64,000 bases of DNA. It comes from Cichorium intybus (taxonomy: Eukaryota; Streptophyta; Magnoliopsida; Asterales; Asteraceae). Below are positions 31,371 through 42,022 of the stretch, piece by piece (position 1 is the stretch's first letter; the number at the start of each line of letters is the position of its first letter). The stretch spans positions 80,769,382 to 80,833,381 of the forward strand of contig CM042016.1 in NCBI GenBank assembly GCA_023525715.1, given 5' to 3'. A program made the position numbers and the translations under genes. The notes beneath the pieces were generated by a model. The model was not told where the DNA came from and did no database searches. It saw nothing but the letters and a program-made list of their open reading frames with translations.

Positions 31371-32383
31371 CTAAAGCTGCTCGGGCAGCTCCAACCGGTA
31401 AGCTACCTTACCTACACGGGCGATGATTCGGTAAGGTCCAATGTACCTAGGGCCAAGCTTTCCTCGCTTCCTAAAACAAATGACTCCCTTCCAAGGTGAA
31501 ACCTTAAGAAGAACATAATCCCCAACTTGAAACTCGAGATCGGACCGCCGCCGATCTGCATAACTTTTCTGTTGACGCTGAGTCGTTAACAACCTCTCCC
31601 GAACCTTTTGAATTAACTCAGTTGTCTTGATTACCACCTCGGTACTACCCAATACCCGCTGGCCAACCTCGCCCCAGCAAATAGGAGTCCGACATTTCCT
31701 TCCATACAACATCTCAAAAGGAGCCCTGCCAATGCTCGCGTGATAACTGTTATTATAGGAAAACTCAGCTAGAGGGAGTTGGGAATCCCATCCGTCTGAG
31801 GGTGATATGCCGTGCTGAAATGAAGGCGAGTGCCTAATTCCTCATGAAACTTCTTCCAAAACCTAGACGTAAATCGGACATCCCGATCGGATATCACCGA
31901 GACCGGTATACCATGCCGAGAGATAATCTCATCTACGTAGACCATAGCCAATTCCTTTGCAGAGAAGGTCTCTTGAATGGGGAGGAAATGAGCACTTTTA
32001 GTCAACTTATCCACGATAACCCAAATAGTGTCCATATGTCGAGGGGTTCTTGGCAACTTTGTGATGAAATCCATTGTGATATGCTCCCATTTCCATTCTG
32101 GGATCTCAATAGGCTGCAATTTACCATGAGGCCGTTGGTGTTCGGCCTTGACCCTACGACAGGTCATGCATCTTTCGACAAACCAAGCTACTTCCCTCTT
32201 CATTCCTGGCCACCAATAATATTCGCGCAGATCCCTATACATTTTAGTTGCTCCAGGGTGGATAGAGAACTTGGATTCATGTGCCTCCTCCAATAGGGTT
32301 TGACGAACCCCGCCCAGCTTCGGTACCCAAATCCTCTCATGACAAGTTAACAAATCTCTACTATCATTTACCATAGCTGCCAA
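31371..32383 (-). pseudogene. Tekay integrase
   Basis: The zinc-finger part (HPGATKMYRDLREYYWWPGM, CMTCRRVKAEHQ) and catalytic core are clear: Asp in HITMDFITKLPR, Asp in VISDRDVRFTSRFWKKF, and the region YHPQTDG, where the frame breaks (GIPNSL instead of the usual Glu-containing QSER). The C-terminal piece (31371-31712) has MLYGRKCRTPICW and FQVGDYVLLKVSPWKGV, the GPY/F-type module. The frame change near 31712-31769 makes it a pseudogene. Confidence 0.92.
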
Positions 32384-32830
32384 CTAACCCACAATTCTCT
32401 CACCTTTCTGATTCTCGTTCTTGCTTGCTTCCACCTGAGCTTTCCTAATCAGCTCAAGCAGCGGTGTCACAATTGTCATCCTTAGACAAACGCCCCAGAG
32501 GGGTGTACCTAAAGCCTTACGACTTAACGCATCCGCTACCACATTGGCCTTTCTAGGGTGATAGTGTATCTCACAATCATAGTCTTTCAATACATCCAGC
32601 CATCTCCTCTGCCTCATGTTAAGATTTGCCTGATCCATCAGATACTTCAAACTCTTGTGGTCCGTGTAGATGGTGCACTTCACTCCATACAAATTGTGTC
32701 TCCAAATCTTGAGAGCGAAGACCACCGCTCCCAATTCCAAGTCATGAGTAGGGTAGTTAGCCTCATGGGGTTTCAACTGTCGCGAGGCGTTAGCAATCAC
32801 CCTACCTCGTTGCATCAAAACTGCTCCCAA
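32384..32830 (-). pseudogene. Tekay RNase H
   Basis: Motifs: GAVLMQRGRVIANASRQLKP, THDLELGAVVFALKIWRH (catalytic Glu), YTDHKSLKYLMDQ (Asp) and NVVADALSRK (Asp). The first ligand lies near the frame change with RT at 32830-32886. A stop precedes integrase. Confidence 0.9.
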
Positions 32831-32885
32831 ACCCGAGATAGATGCATCACAATAGCTACCATGTCCTCCATGCCTTAATGCAAAG

Positions 32886-33848
32886 TCAAAACCGGAGCTT
32901 CACACAATTTCTGCCGCAAAGTCTCAAAACCTGCTGCTGCTCCTCACCCCACAGAAAAGCAGCATTTTTCTTAGTTAGCCGAGTTAAAGGTACCGCAACC
33001 TTTGAGAAGTCTTGAATGAAACGACGATAATGACCAGCCAGACCCAAGAAACTTCTAATCTCCGAGGGAGTCTTCGGAACCTCCAATCGCATCACGGCCT
33101 CCACCTTAGCCGGGTCCACCATGAATCCTTGCTCGTTAACGATATGACCCAAAAACTGGACCTCCCGAAGCCAAAAGTCACACTTGGATAATTTTGCATA
33201 AAGCTTCTCCTTCCTTAAGGTTTCTAATACTTCCTTTAAGTGTTGTTCATGTTGCTCCCTGCTCCGAGAGTAAACTAAGATGTCGTCAATGAAAACTATA
33301 ACCGACCGATCCAACATCGGTCGACACACCCGGTTCATTAAATCCATAAAAGCTGCAAGGGCATTGGTCAGTCCAAACGGAATCACTACAAACTCGAAGT
33401 GGCCGTACCTCGTCCGAAAAACCGTTTTCGGGATGTCTTCCTCCCGTACTCGCATTTGATGATATCCTGACCGCAAATCAATTTTTGAGAACCACGAAGC
33501 GCCCTGCAGTTGATCAAACAAGTCGTCGATGTGAGGCAATGGATATCGATTCTTCACCGTAAGCTTATTCAGCTCACGATAATCTATGCACATCCTATTG
33601 GAACCATCCTTTTTCTTAACAAACAAAATAGGCGCTCCCTACGGCGAGCAACTGGGTCGAACAAATCCCTTATCTAATAATTCCCGAAGTTGAATAGACA
33701 ACTCCAGCATCTCCGGAGGCGCAAGACGATATGGTGCTTTAGCTATCGGAGCTGCACCGGGAGTTAAGTCGATCTTAAATTCCACCTGTCTCTCTGGCGG
33801 TACGCCAGGCAAGTCCTCGGGAAAAACATCAGGAAAATCCCGAACCAC
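32886..33848 (-). pseudogene. Tekay reverse transcriptase
   Basis: PDVFPEDLPGVPPERQVEF opens the domain. CIDYRELNKLTVKNRYPLP, FSKIDLRSGYHQM, PFGLTNALAAFMDLMN and VFIDDILVYSRS (the Ty3 catalytic FIDD box) follow. A single stop at 33639 separates the N-terminal piece from the rest in the same frame, and PFGLTNAPA reads PFGLTNALA. It makes cDNA from the element RNA. Confidence 0.93.
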
Positions 33849-33869
33849 TGGTATATCACCTGCTTTCTG

Positions 33870-34345
33870 CTATGGCTTCTTTTCTTGTGCGTCTATAACA
33901 TAAGCCACAAATCCCGAACCTCCATGTTGAAAATGTCTACGTGCTTTAGCAGCTGAACAAAAAGCTCCACCCTTATTCCTCCTTTTGCCCTGTACTACCA
34001 GCTCTCCCCCACTTGGGGTTTGAATCCACACTCGCTTGTTCTTACAATCAATCCATGATTCGTGCTGACCCAACCAATCCATACCGATGATGACTCGAGA
34101 GTCACTCAACGGTATAGGGATGAGATCGATCGGAAACTTGATTCCTTGAATCACTACTTTACTTCCCCGATACACACTAGTTGCTTGCACGGTCTTATCA
34201 TCCGCAATTTCTAATTCTAACGGACGATGAAGAGTTCCTAAAGCAATACCGAAACCCTTTCCCAGAACGGTAGATACAAAATAATGACTAGCACCCGAAT
34301 CAAATAGTACAAAGGTAGGCGTAGAGTTGACTAAGAATGTTCCTA
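33870..34345 (-). pseudogene. Tekay aspartic protease
   Basis: The minus strand at about 34280-34310 encodes LFDSGASHYFVS, the retropepsin DSG motif, followed by IPIPLSDSRVIIGMDWLG (the ILGMDWL motif). It lies between the gag zinc knuckles and RT, and one stop separates it from RT. Confidence 0.88.
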
Positions 34346-34399
34346 ATCAAAGCATAATAGACACATTAATTACACAAACCACAAACACGAGGCAAGTAA

Positions 34400-34872
34400 A
34401 GAAAGAGTACCCGTGACGACATCGGGTGCATCCTGTGCCTCCTCGACGGTCATGACGAATGCTCGATCCTTGGTCTTAGGGGCTTCCCCTTTCCCCTGCC
34501 TACCATCGGTAATCCGGAGTGTAGTGGGTGCCAGATTCTGAACCACTCCCTGAGTCGGATGGGGACATTGGGCCTTGAAGTGGCCTACCTGATTACAATT
34601 AAAACAAATCTAGACCTCTTGTCGACAATATTTCGCATAGTGGCCCTCCTTCCCACACTTATGGCATATTAACACCCAGCAACGCCCCTCATGATTCCTT
34701 CCACATTTACGACACTTACCATGGCTCCTTTGCCCTTGCTTTCTCTGATCTGCCCCTCGAAATTTCTTCGACACCTGCTGAGTCTGAGTAGGCGCCGGAC
34801 GCTTCTGCTTTTGTTGGGTTTCCAGTTCCAACTATCGGTCCCGAGCGGCCGCGATCATATCAGTAAGAGTCT
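34400..34872 (-). pseudogene. Tekay gag C-terminus with zinc knuckles
   Basis: It encodes CRKCGRNHEGRC and CHKCGKEGHYAKYC and, after a stop, CFNCNQVGHFKAQC, three knuckle-like units that bind RNA. Gag is cut here by Athila-1; the N-terminal part is at 41354-42022. Confidence 0.88.
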
Positions 34873-34877
34873 GGTGT
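34873..34877. other. Target-site duplication of Athila-1, left
   Basis: GGTGT; the right flank 41349-41353 is GCTGT, one mismatch. Confidence 0.65.
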
Positions 34878-35977
34878 TGACAACGCCTAGTGATATCAAG
34901 CATTTTAGGCGTTGTTGAGCCCTGTTCTTGACGAAATTATATCAGATATATCTTGGTATTCTCACTTTTCGTGCCAGGACTTGTTTGGAGAAAAAGAATG
35001 GGAACAGGGACTAAAAGCATGCAAAAGAAAGAAGTTTGGAAAAGAATGAAAAATCAAGGAAACACGTACGCGCACCGCAGATCTATGATACGCGCGGCGC
35101 GAGCTTAAGGCGGTGTAACACATTCAAATGCCGAAGAAACGGGAAAAGATTAGTACGCATGCCGCGGATTCTTCATCTACGCGGCGCGGCTGCGGGAAAT
35201 TTGAAAATATAAATAGATGCAATTTCAGCCGAAAACCCTAGCAAAGACCGGGTGTAAAATCGACCTTGAAGCTCTTTGACTCCAAGATTTCGTTTCAGCA
35301 ACTTCTCAATTGGTATTTTATGTTTTTGAATTTAATTTCCTTTTAGTAGCAAGTAGTATTCGTAGCTAAAGTCTTTGGGAGTGACAACCACTGACTTTGA
35401 GCACTTTAGGTTTCTGTTTTAGCAACATTGGATACTGTTTGAATGTTTGGAATTCAGTTTTGGTTAATGAAAGCATTTGGTTACAATTAATCTTAGTATT
35501 TCGGTATTTGGATGGTTGTTTATGTTTGGATTGTTTGAATTGTGTTTGAATGTTATTTTGACCTTCTTTGGGACTATTTTCTTTGCTGAAATCAGTAGCC
35601 AACTAGCTTAGTTTAGGTATTGAACTTTAGCTAGTAGCTGTTCATTCAGAACCTTAGTTATTAGTTAGGTTATGCCTTGTTTGGTTTGGATGCCTTTGTT
35701 TGCTTCTGATTCAGAGATGCACTTCTGATTTCAGAAAGTGACTAGGTTAGGTTGAGTTGAGCTTAGCTTATGCTTGGCTGGACTTTGTTTGGTTATTACT
35801 TTTGAGTAGTTGAGCATTTAGAAACTAGATCCTCCGACTGTAGCGTGACACTACTAGTTGGTAATCTGTCATTTAGTCTAACCACGAAGCTCCTGTGGAT
35901 CGACCCTGACTACCACTGTACTAGTGTGTGTTAGGTTTTCTTTATTTTTGACCGCACGACGACCTCTGCGCGTGTCA
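34878..35977 (+). repeat. 5' LTR of Athila-1
   Basis: 1100 bp. TATA box TATAAATAG at 35208-35216 with CpG-rich modules upstream (35066-35102, 35153-35192). The leader starts near CGAAAACCCTAG. Confidence 0.95.
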
Positions 35978-35982
35978 AATTT

Positions 35983-36000
35983 TGGCGCCGTTGCCGGGGA
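35983..36000 (+). other. Primer-binding site of Athila-1
   Basis: TGGCGCCGTTGCCGGGGA, complementary to the 3' end of plant tRNA-Asp(GTC), 5 nt after the LTR. Confidence 0.9.
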
Positions 36001-36095
36001 GCGTGCGCTTAGAGTAGGTGATTTGTAAAACTTAGCTTCTGATTTTTGATGTTTGATTTTAGTTCTTTGAATTCTGGTATGTGTACGTCTTCATA

Positions 36096-37346
36096 ATGGG
36101 CGATTACATGTACCCGGATCAGTATTATAAAGATTATGAAAATCCGGCCGAAACCTATTACGAGGATGATTGCTACAATGGATCACCCGATGACAATGGA
36201 TGGCGGACCGAGGAGTCATCTCAACCTGAAAATTCTGCAACTTGGTCCCAACTTTGGGTACTCTGGTATAACACTCACCAAGAACAGAAGGACCAGACTG
36301 ATGCTCTTTTAAGATTGCAAGCTTCTTTAGATAAGTTAGAGGAAAGTTGGAAATGTTCGCCACCTTCGCCAGAACCGGAGGCGAGTGATTTTCATACCAA
36401 TAATAATGTGTGTGAACTTGCATCACCTGAATATGTGATGGAAGAGCATACACAGTGGGAAAGTCAAGAGACCACTGAGAGGGTCGAAAATGTTGTTGAG
36501 GAAGAGGTTGTAGGTGACAATGCTACCTCTGACTCCACAACTTTTGATGTTTTTGAAAATGTTGATAATATCGAGATGGTGATGAGTGAATCCATACCAT
36601 CACCAGATGATTTGATTGATGAGGATGTTGTGGAGGAGGCTGTAAGTGACAGTACAGACACCAGCCCAACGATCCCCGAAATTGTTAATACTATTGGGGA
36701 AGGGGGTGTAGATGACAATACTACCCCCGAACCTAGAATTTTTGAAAATTTTGAGTCTTTTGAAAGTAAGGATCTGGTGATGGGTGACTTTGTACCACCA
36801 CCAGATCAAACCAGTCACTCACTCTTGGTCCCGATCCACCTGTTGGACGATGATCAAGAAGATGATGCTGTCGAGTTGGTTTTTGAAAATAAGAAACATG
36901 ATTTTATCGCCACTCATGATCCATTCATGAATGGAAAATTAGATGTAATCAATACTATCGATGAGGACATATGGAAGCATCCTGATATGTTGCCTTCCGA
37001 TCGCACCCGATTGGAAAATCTCTGCTGGCATTGCAAGCCAAAATTGCAAACTGAAGATAGCACGTGGGACATTAGCAAACGAGGTGCAAAACAACTAATG
37101 GGAGAGGCACTGGGCGCGTTTCACGTCAAGCCTTTGACCTTGAAGAGATGCAGAAGGAAGGACCGAGCTTGGAGGTTCAAAGCTACCTCCAAGCACTCAC
37201 GGGAATTAATCAATAAACAGCGACCGGGCAGCAGCAGAAGGACCAACAAGCCATTCGACCTAGGAAAGTTTGAGGGGCAGTGGGTCAGCGAACGGACGGT
37301 GGAAGTAGAAATGCAGCAGAAACAAATGGCGTACGATCCACCGTAG
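36096..37346 (+). CDS. Acidic protein of Athila-1, function unknown
   Basis: Intact frame of 416 codons from the ATG at 36096 (the upstream GTG at 36081 is unlikely). It sits where gag normally starts, about 100 bp after the primer-binding site. Residues 1-330 are very acidic and rich in Glu, Asp, Ser and Thr with Tyr-rich MGDYMYPDQYYKDYEN at the start. The last 90 residues are basic (LKRCRRKDRAWRFK, RPGSSRRTNKPF). No zinc knuckle, protease or polymerase motif is seen. It could be a shortened gag-derived packaging protein or a composite of gag start and pol end. I do not recognise a domain. Confidence 0.65.
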   Translation: MGDYMYPDQYYKDYENPAETYYEDDCYNGSPDDNGWRTEESSQPENSATWSQLWVLWYNTHQEQKDQTDALLRLQASLDKLEESWKCSPPSPEPEASDFHTNNNVCELASPEYVMEEHTQWESQETTERVENVVEEEVVGDNATSDSTTFDVFENVDNIEMVMSESIPSPDDLIDEDVVEEAVSDSTDTSPTIPEIVNTIGEGGVDDNTTPEPRIFENFESFESKDLVMGDFVPPPDQTSHSLLVPIHLLDDDQEDDAVELVFENKKHDFIATHDPFMNGKLDVINTIDEDIWKHPDMLPSDRTRLENLCWHCKPKLQTEDSTWDISKRGAKQLMGEALGAFHVKPLTLKRCRRKDRAWRFKATSKHSRELINKQRPGSSRRTNKPFDLGKFEGQWVSERTVEVEMQQKQMAYDPP

Positions 37347-37379
37347 CTGTAGTAGGAATAGCACGTCTGGCTGAAGACG

Positions 37380-37412
37380 TTAAACTTAGCGCTTGTTGGG
37401 AGGCAACCCATC
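37380..37412 (+). other. Conserved post-ORF stem-loop motif of Athila/Tat elements
   Basis: TTAGCGCTTGTTGGGAGGCA followed by ACCCA. TGGG (37397-37400) pairs with CCCA (37407-37410) around AGGCAA. From memory this GCGCTTxTTGGGAGGCAACCC motif recurs after the first ORF in Athila/Tat relatives; its role is not known to me. Confidence 0.6.
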
Positions 37413-38055
37413 GTGTCATAAGTTAGGAATCTATATTTCTTTGAATTAAGTATGAAAATACATCAATCTTTTTGCAGGTATTAGTGGTCTAAAATAAGTG
37501 TGGGGTCGTGTGAGATGTTTTGAAATTTTTGAAGACCGCACCGCGGGTTTTTGAATTACGCGACGCGGGGTCGTAAACCAACCCGATGTGCAGGGGTTGA
37601 TTTGGTGACACGCGCGACGCGCAAGGCGTAAATGCGCGACGCGGGAATTGATCAGTCGGTTTTTTCGCTATATTAAGGTAAGCCGCGACTCAACTCAACC
37701 GCACACGACTCGGAGCTCTGATCGACAAATTTCTCTCGTACTTTTTCTTGCTCATTTTGTTTCTACTACCAAGGTACGCTATTCTAACTATCTATTAGTT
37801 GTTAAAACTAGTAATTAGGTGGTTAATTTTAGTGATTTGCCCAAAATAGTTCAAAATTTAGGATCGCCAATGCTAACTCATAGGGTGTGATTAGATCGAG
37901 TTTTAGCAGGTTAAATTGCGAGTTTGATTCGGGGTTTTGCAAACAGCCGCTCGCCGTGACGCGCCTTGCTCTTGGGCCGCGCCGCGGTGCGGCAGGGAAG
38001 AAGAGGACTAATTTTGCAAAAAAAATTTCTTTTGTGGCTATGTATCTTTTTGCAG
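37413..38055 (+). other. Inter-ORF region of Athila-1 with promoter-like and intron-like signals
   Basis: It contains a copy of AAGTGTGGGGT (37496-37506), CpG-rich modules (37537-37572, 37609-37646), a TATA-like CTATATTAAGG (37668-37678), a donor-like CAAG|GTACGC (37771/37772) and a pyrimidine-rich acceptor CTTTTTGCAG (38055) exactly before the ATGATG of ORF1. Confidence 0.5.
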
Positions 38056-39221
38056 ATGATGTTCAGTTTAGAGCACGCATTCCTCCAGTTCCCCGAGGGA
38101 CTGGCTAGCTCCGTGGAGTACATTTCGTGGAGGGACGCGTTGACTGGTCGCCGGGTTCTCGAGGCGACGGTCATTGACAGGGATATACTGAGGGATGCGG
38201 GACTATGAGGTGCGATCGAGCCATTCTTACATCGCACGTGGACTCACGAGGATGCTTCATTTACTTGCCGTGGCTGGGATAGGATCATAGCCATGGACGA
38301 GGACGTGGTCTACACCGAGCTACTATTGGAGTTTCTCTCCACGATCCATTTCGCTCCTCGGGCATTGGACCCACGATCCAGGATCATCCGATTTCGACTG
38401 GGAGGTGCACAGAGGGAGTGCAACCTCCGGGAGTTTAGGAGGAGAGTTGGGCTATACACTCCAGCGGACCTCCAGCATCGCCATTTCACGCAGTTCTTCG
38501 GGGCGTGCATCCAGGGGCAGCCGGAGAGGTCCGGCAACATGGAGATTTGGACACCACTGTCCAACGTTATATACGAGGCAGGGACCTCGAGGGAGAGCCA
38601 CCTCCGCAACCTACTTCACCGCCTCATGCACCGTATCGTCTCCACCTCCATCATGCAGCGGGAGGGGGCGAGAAGGTGTCCGGGGAGGACATGACATTCT
38701 TTTGGGCTCTCCTCGATCCGTCCTGATTCCTCCATCTCCCCTTTGCCCTCGCAGTTGCCCTCTCCACTCACTCGACGGGAGCCTCCACCAGCAGCCCACT
38801 AGCCAGGGGGTATTTTATTACCCGCCTGGCCCGTTCCTATGGGGTCCTTACTGCCTCCGTGGCAGCTTCCTTGACCGCTCTGCCTCCATCGCGCACTACA
38901 GCACGCACTTTGGAGAGGATGCGGCTCATTGAGCAGCAGCGCCCGGGGCAGTTCATCCGGGCCCCGACCGAGCCTCCTCAGGCACCTCAGCCCGCGTATG
39001 CCCAGCCTGGCAGGAGACGCAGGAGGCCAGAGCCTGCAGCCCCGACAGAGCCACAGCAGGAGGACCTGGCAGCCAGGGTTGCCAAGATTGAGGATCAGTT
39101 GGCATGGATCGGGGAGGTACTTTTGGATTTGGCCACACAGCAGGGCCGACACCCCCGACCATTCCCAGCCCGGGCCCACTATCATGAGGCCGGACCCTCC
39201 AGGCCACCTGGCAGAGATTGA
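38056..39221 (+). pseudogene. Athila-like ORF1 of Athila-1
   Basis: ATGATG at 38056 starts MMFSLEHAFLQFPEGLASSV. A TGA at 38206 interrupts. The frame from about 38209 runs RTWTHEDASFTCRGWDRIIA, then FRLGGAQRECNLREFRRRVG and HRLMHRIVSTSIMQREG. A frameshift near 38663 and a stop at 38724 follow, then a C-terminal tail rich in Pro, Arg and Gln to the stop at 39219-39221. It is strikingly GC-rich against the rest of the window. The conserved middle block identifies the plant Athila ORF1 family, of unknown biochemical role. The same family is at 1-720. Confidence 0.8.
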
Positions 39222-40249
39222 TGTACTTCTTTTTCTTTCTTTCTTTCCTTTTTATATTTTTTGGGATATATGTACAAACTTATGACACTTCTATCTGTAT
39301 ATTTTGTTCATATTTTATTTGTCATGTTTGTTTTTAATTTGTTTGTTAAGTTATGCATGATATACCAATTTGAGAAGGAGTTGTCTCAGACAAGTGTGGG
39401 GTCACCGTGCCCCCTTCCACTTGTCTCGACCACCGGCGTGTTCACTGTAGCGCTACAACTCCAGCATATGAAATCGAGGATCCATCTGTACGCAATTATA
39501 CCTGTGATATTGAGCACCAAGCAGTCTATCGTCCAAAAGGGGTAATGCTTTCTCCCTAGTTTTGAAATAATTTTGTACAACGGGGACGTTGTACGGCTTT
39601 AAGTGTGGGGTGTGGACGGTCGAAAGAGAATTTTTTTGAAATTTTTGCAGAAATGATCAATTTTTCAATTTTTAGCAATATTTTTCAAAATTTTTAATAA
39701 ATTGCAATTTTGAAATGAATGGTTTGTGATTGTGATAGCATTAGTATTTTTCAAGAAATATTGTTTATTTGTGATCATGCTATTAGTTAGTCAAATAAGT
39801 TGAGTTTTACGGGTTTAGAAGGTTGAGATGTTTTAGGATTGGAATTTAGGAAGGAAAAGTCAATCTGTGGCCTTTGTTGTTCGAGCCGGTAAGTCTAAAA
39901 TGGGTGGGACTTATGCACCTTACCACCTAAGATCGTCTGGTCTGGGATGGTATTTCTGAAAGCTCACTACACGGACAACATCGAAAGTCATGGACAATTC
40001 CTTAATGGCCTTTAAAATCTGAATGAGTACGTACACTTCATTGTGGACAGAAAATTTGTAATCAAGGATTCTTTAGAAAGTCATGAATTCCAGAGAACAA
40101 TTCAATTATGTTTTCGCGAACTATTCCACTCTAACTCAAAGAGCAATAAACTTTGAAACTAAACACAGTCAAAAATTATTTGATTCCTTATTATAATTTG
40201 TTAAAAACTCTCTTGCTTGGGGACAAGCAAGGCACAAGTGTGGGGTGTT
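39222..40249 (+). other. 3' non-coding region of Athila-1
   Basis: It holds AAGTGTGGGGT at 39392-39402, 39601-39611 and 40236-40246; only the last abuts the LTR and works as polypurine tract. A GGGACGTTGTACGG block and the following 500 bp reappear at 13.25-13.79 kb. Confidence 0.75.
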
Positions 40250-41348
40250 TGACAACGCCTAGTGATATCAAGCATTTTAGGCGTTGTTGAGCCCTGTTCT
40301 TGATGAAATTATATCAGATATATCTTGGTATTCTCACTTTTCGTGCCAGGACTTGTTTGGAGAAAAAGAATGGGAACAGGGACTAAAAGCATGCAAAAGA
40401 AAGAAGTTTGGAAAAGAATGAAAAATCAAGGAAACACGTACGCGCACCGCGGATCTATGATACGTGCGACGCGAGCTTAAGGCGGTGTAACACATTCAAA
40501 TGCCGAAGAAACGGGAAAAGATTAGTACGCGCGCCGCGGATTCTTCATCTGCACGGCGCGGCTGCGAGAAATTTGCAAATATAAATAGATGCAATTTCAG
40601 CCGAAAACCCTAGCAAAGACTGGGTGTAAAATCGACCTTGAAGCTCTTTGATCCAAGATTTCGTTTCAGCAACTTCTCAATTGGTATTTTATGTTTTTGA
40701 ATTTAATTTCCTTTTAGTAGCAAGTAGTATTCGTAGCTAAAGTCTTTAGGAGTGACAACCACTGACTTTGAGCACTTTAGGTTTCTGTTTTAGCAACATT
40801 GGATACTGTTTGAATGTTTGGAATTCAGTTTTGGTTAATGAAAGCATTTGGTTACAATTAATCTTAGTATTTCGGTATTTGGATGGTTGTTTATGTTTGG
40901 ATTGTTTGAATTGTGTTTGAATGTTATTTTGACCTTGTTTGGGACTATTTTCTTTGCTGAAATCAGTAGCCAACTAGGTTAGTTTAGGTATTGAACTTTA
41001 GCTAGTAGCTGTTCATTCAGAACCTTAGTTATTAGTTAAGTTATGCCTTGTTTGGTTTGGATGCCTTTGTTTGCTTCTGATTCAGAGATGCACTTCTGAT
41101 TTCAGAAAGTGACTAGGTTAGGTTGAGTTGAGCTTAGCTTATGCTTGGCTGGACTTTGTTTGGTTATTACTTTTGAGTAGTTGAGCATTTAGAAACTAGA
41201 TCCTCCGACTGTAGCGTGACACTACTAGTTGGTAATCTGTCATTTAGTCTAACCACGAAGCTCCTGCGGATCGACCCTGACTACCACCGTACTAGTGTGT
41301 GTTAGGTTTTCCTTATTTTTGACCGCAAGACGACCTCTGTGCGTGTCA
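40250..41348 (+). repeat. 3' LTR of Athila-1
   Basis: 1099 bp, about 1-2% different from the 5' LTR by eye. Some differences are transitions at CpG, in the GC-rich modules (for example ACGCGCGGCGCG against ACGTGCGACGCG). Confidence 0.95.
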
Positions 41349-41353
41349 GCTGT

Positions 41354-42022
41354 CTAGCAGCAGACATAAATTCCCGAATGTCAGTGCAAAGCATCGCCAA
41401 GTATCGTGTCATCCTCATGCGCTCAGTTGCCGCAAACTCTAGACAGAATAGTGCCCGCTCATTAAAGTTTTGGTGATCTCCGTCACCGTCTAAGTGGTCT
41501 GGGTCAGATTCAGGTATTCCTGCGCCAAGCGCTCCATTTCCACGTGTGGAACATACTCCAGTTTAAATTGTTCCTTAAACTGCGGCCACGTAATGGCATC
41601 CAACTGAGCAGGAGTGAGATCTTTCGTTCGTATTTCCCACCAATCTTTTGCACTCTTAGAAGATTTACTGCAAATGTTACCTTGGAGTTCTCAGGACACG
41701 AACAGGTGCGGAAGGCACCTTCTACCGCGGAAATCCACCGCATACTCACAATCGGATCCCTGCCTCCATCGAACATCGGAGGCGAACAAGCCGAAAAGTC
41801 GTTATAACTTGCATCCCTGGCCCGTAATGTGCCCTGAGTAGCCAGTCGCTCCTCGAGCATTGCCCATAGCTCAGCCTTAATCGTGCCAAAGAACTGAGGT
41901 ATCGCAGCCAACACTTCTCACGAAACCTCCTCCGCTATCAGGTTGCAGAGATTTTCATCAGTCGGTCCTCCCCCACTCGAGGCACCCGCATCTGGTCCAC
42001 CGTTACTTCGAGTGACTGCCAT
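41354..42022 (-). pseudogene. Tekay gag N-terminus
   Basis: ATG at 42022 opens MAVTRSNGGPDAGASSGGGP. A TGA follows after about 35 codons, then FDGGRDPIVSMRWISAVEGA and FRTCSCPENSKVTFAVNLLR, which match the retrotrans_gag core. A frameshift leads into SAKDWWEIR and ITWPQFKEQF. It is cut at its 3' side by Athila-1 and continues at 34872. Confidence 0.85.

Larger units (their letters stand above)
34878..41348 (+). mobile_element. Athila-1: non-autonomous Athila-like element
   Basis: LTRs 34878-35977 and 40250-41348 (TGACAACGCC...GTGTCA) are nearly identical. Primer-binding site TGGCGCCGTTGCCGGGGA (tRNA-Asp type) and an AAGTGTGGGGTG polypurine tract are characteristic of Athila/Tat. The 4.3-kb interior has no protease, RT, RNase H or integrase, only an acidic ORF and a damaged ORF1, so it depends on proteins from elsewhere. 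It is the innermost insertion of the nest. Confidence 0.92.

Noticed and set aside
35366..35602. Open frame present in both Athila-1 LTRs (also 40746-40973)
   Set aside because: It is duplicated because it lies in the LTR, is antisense to the element and has AT-biased composition; no domain.
38859..39221. Separate 120-residue Pro/Arg-rich gene
   Set aside because: It is the C-terminal tail of the frameshifted Athila ORF1, not an independent gene.
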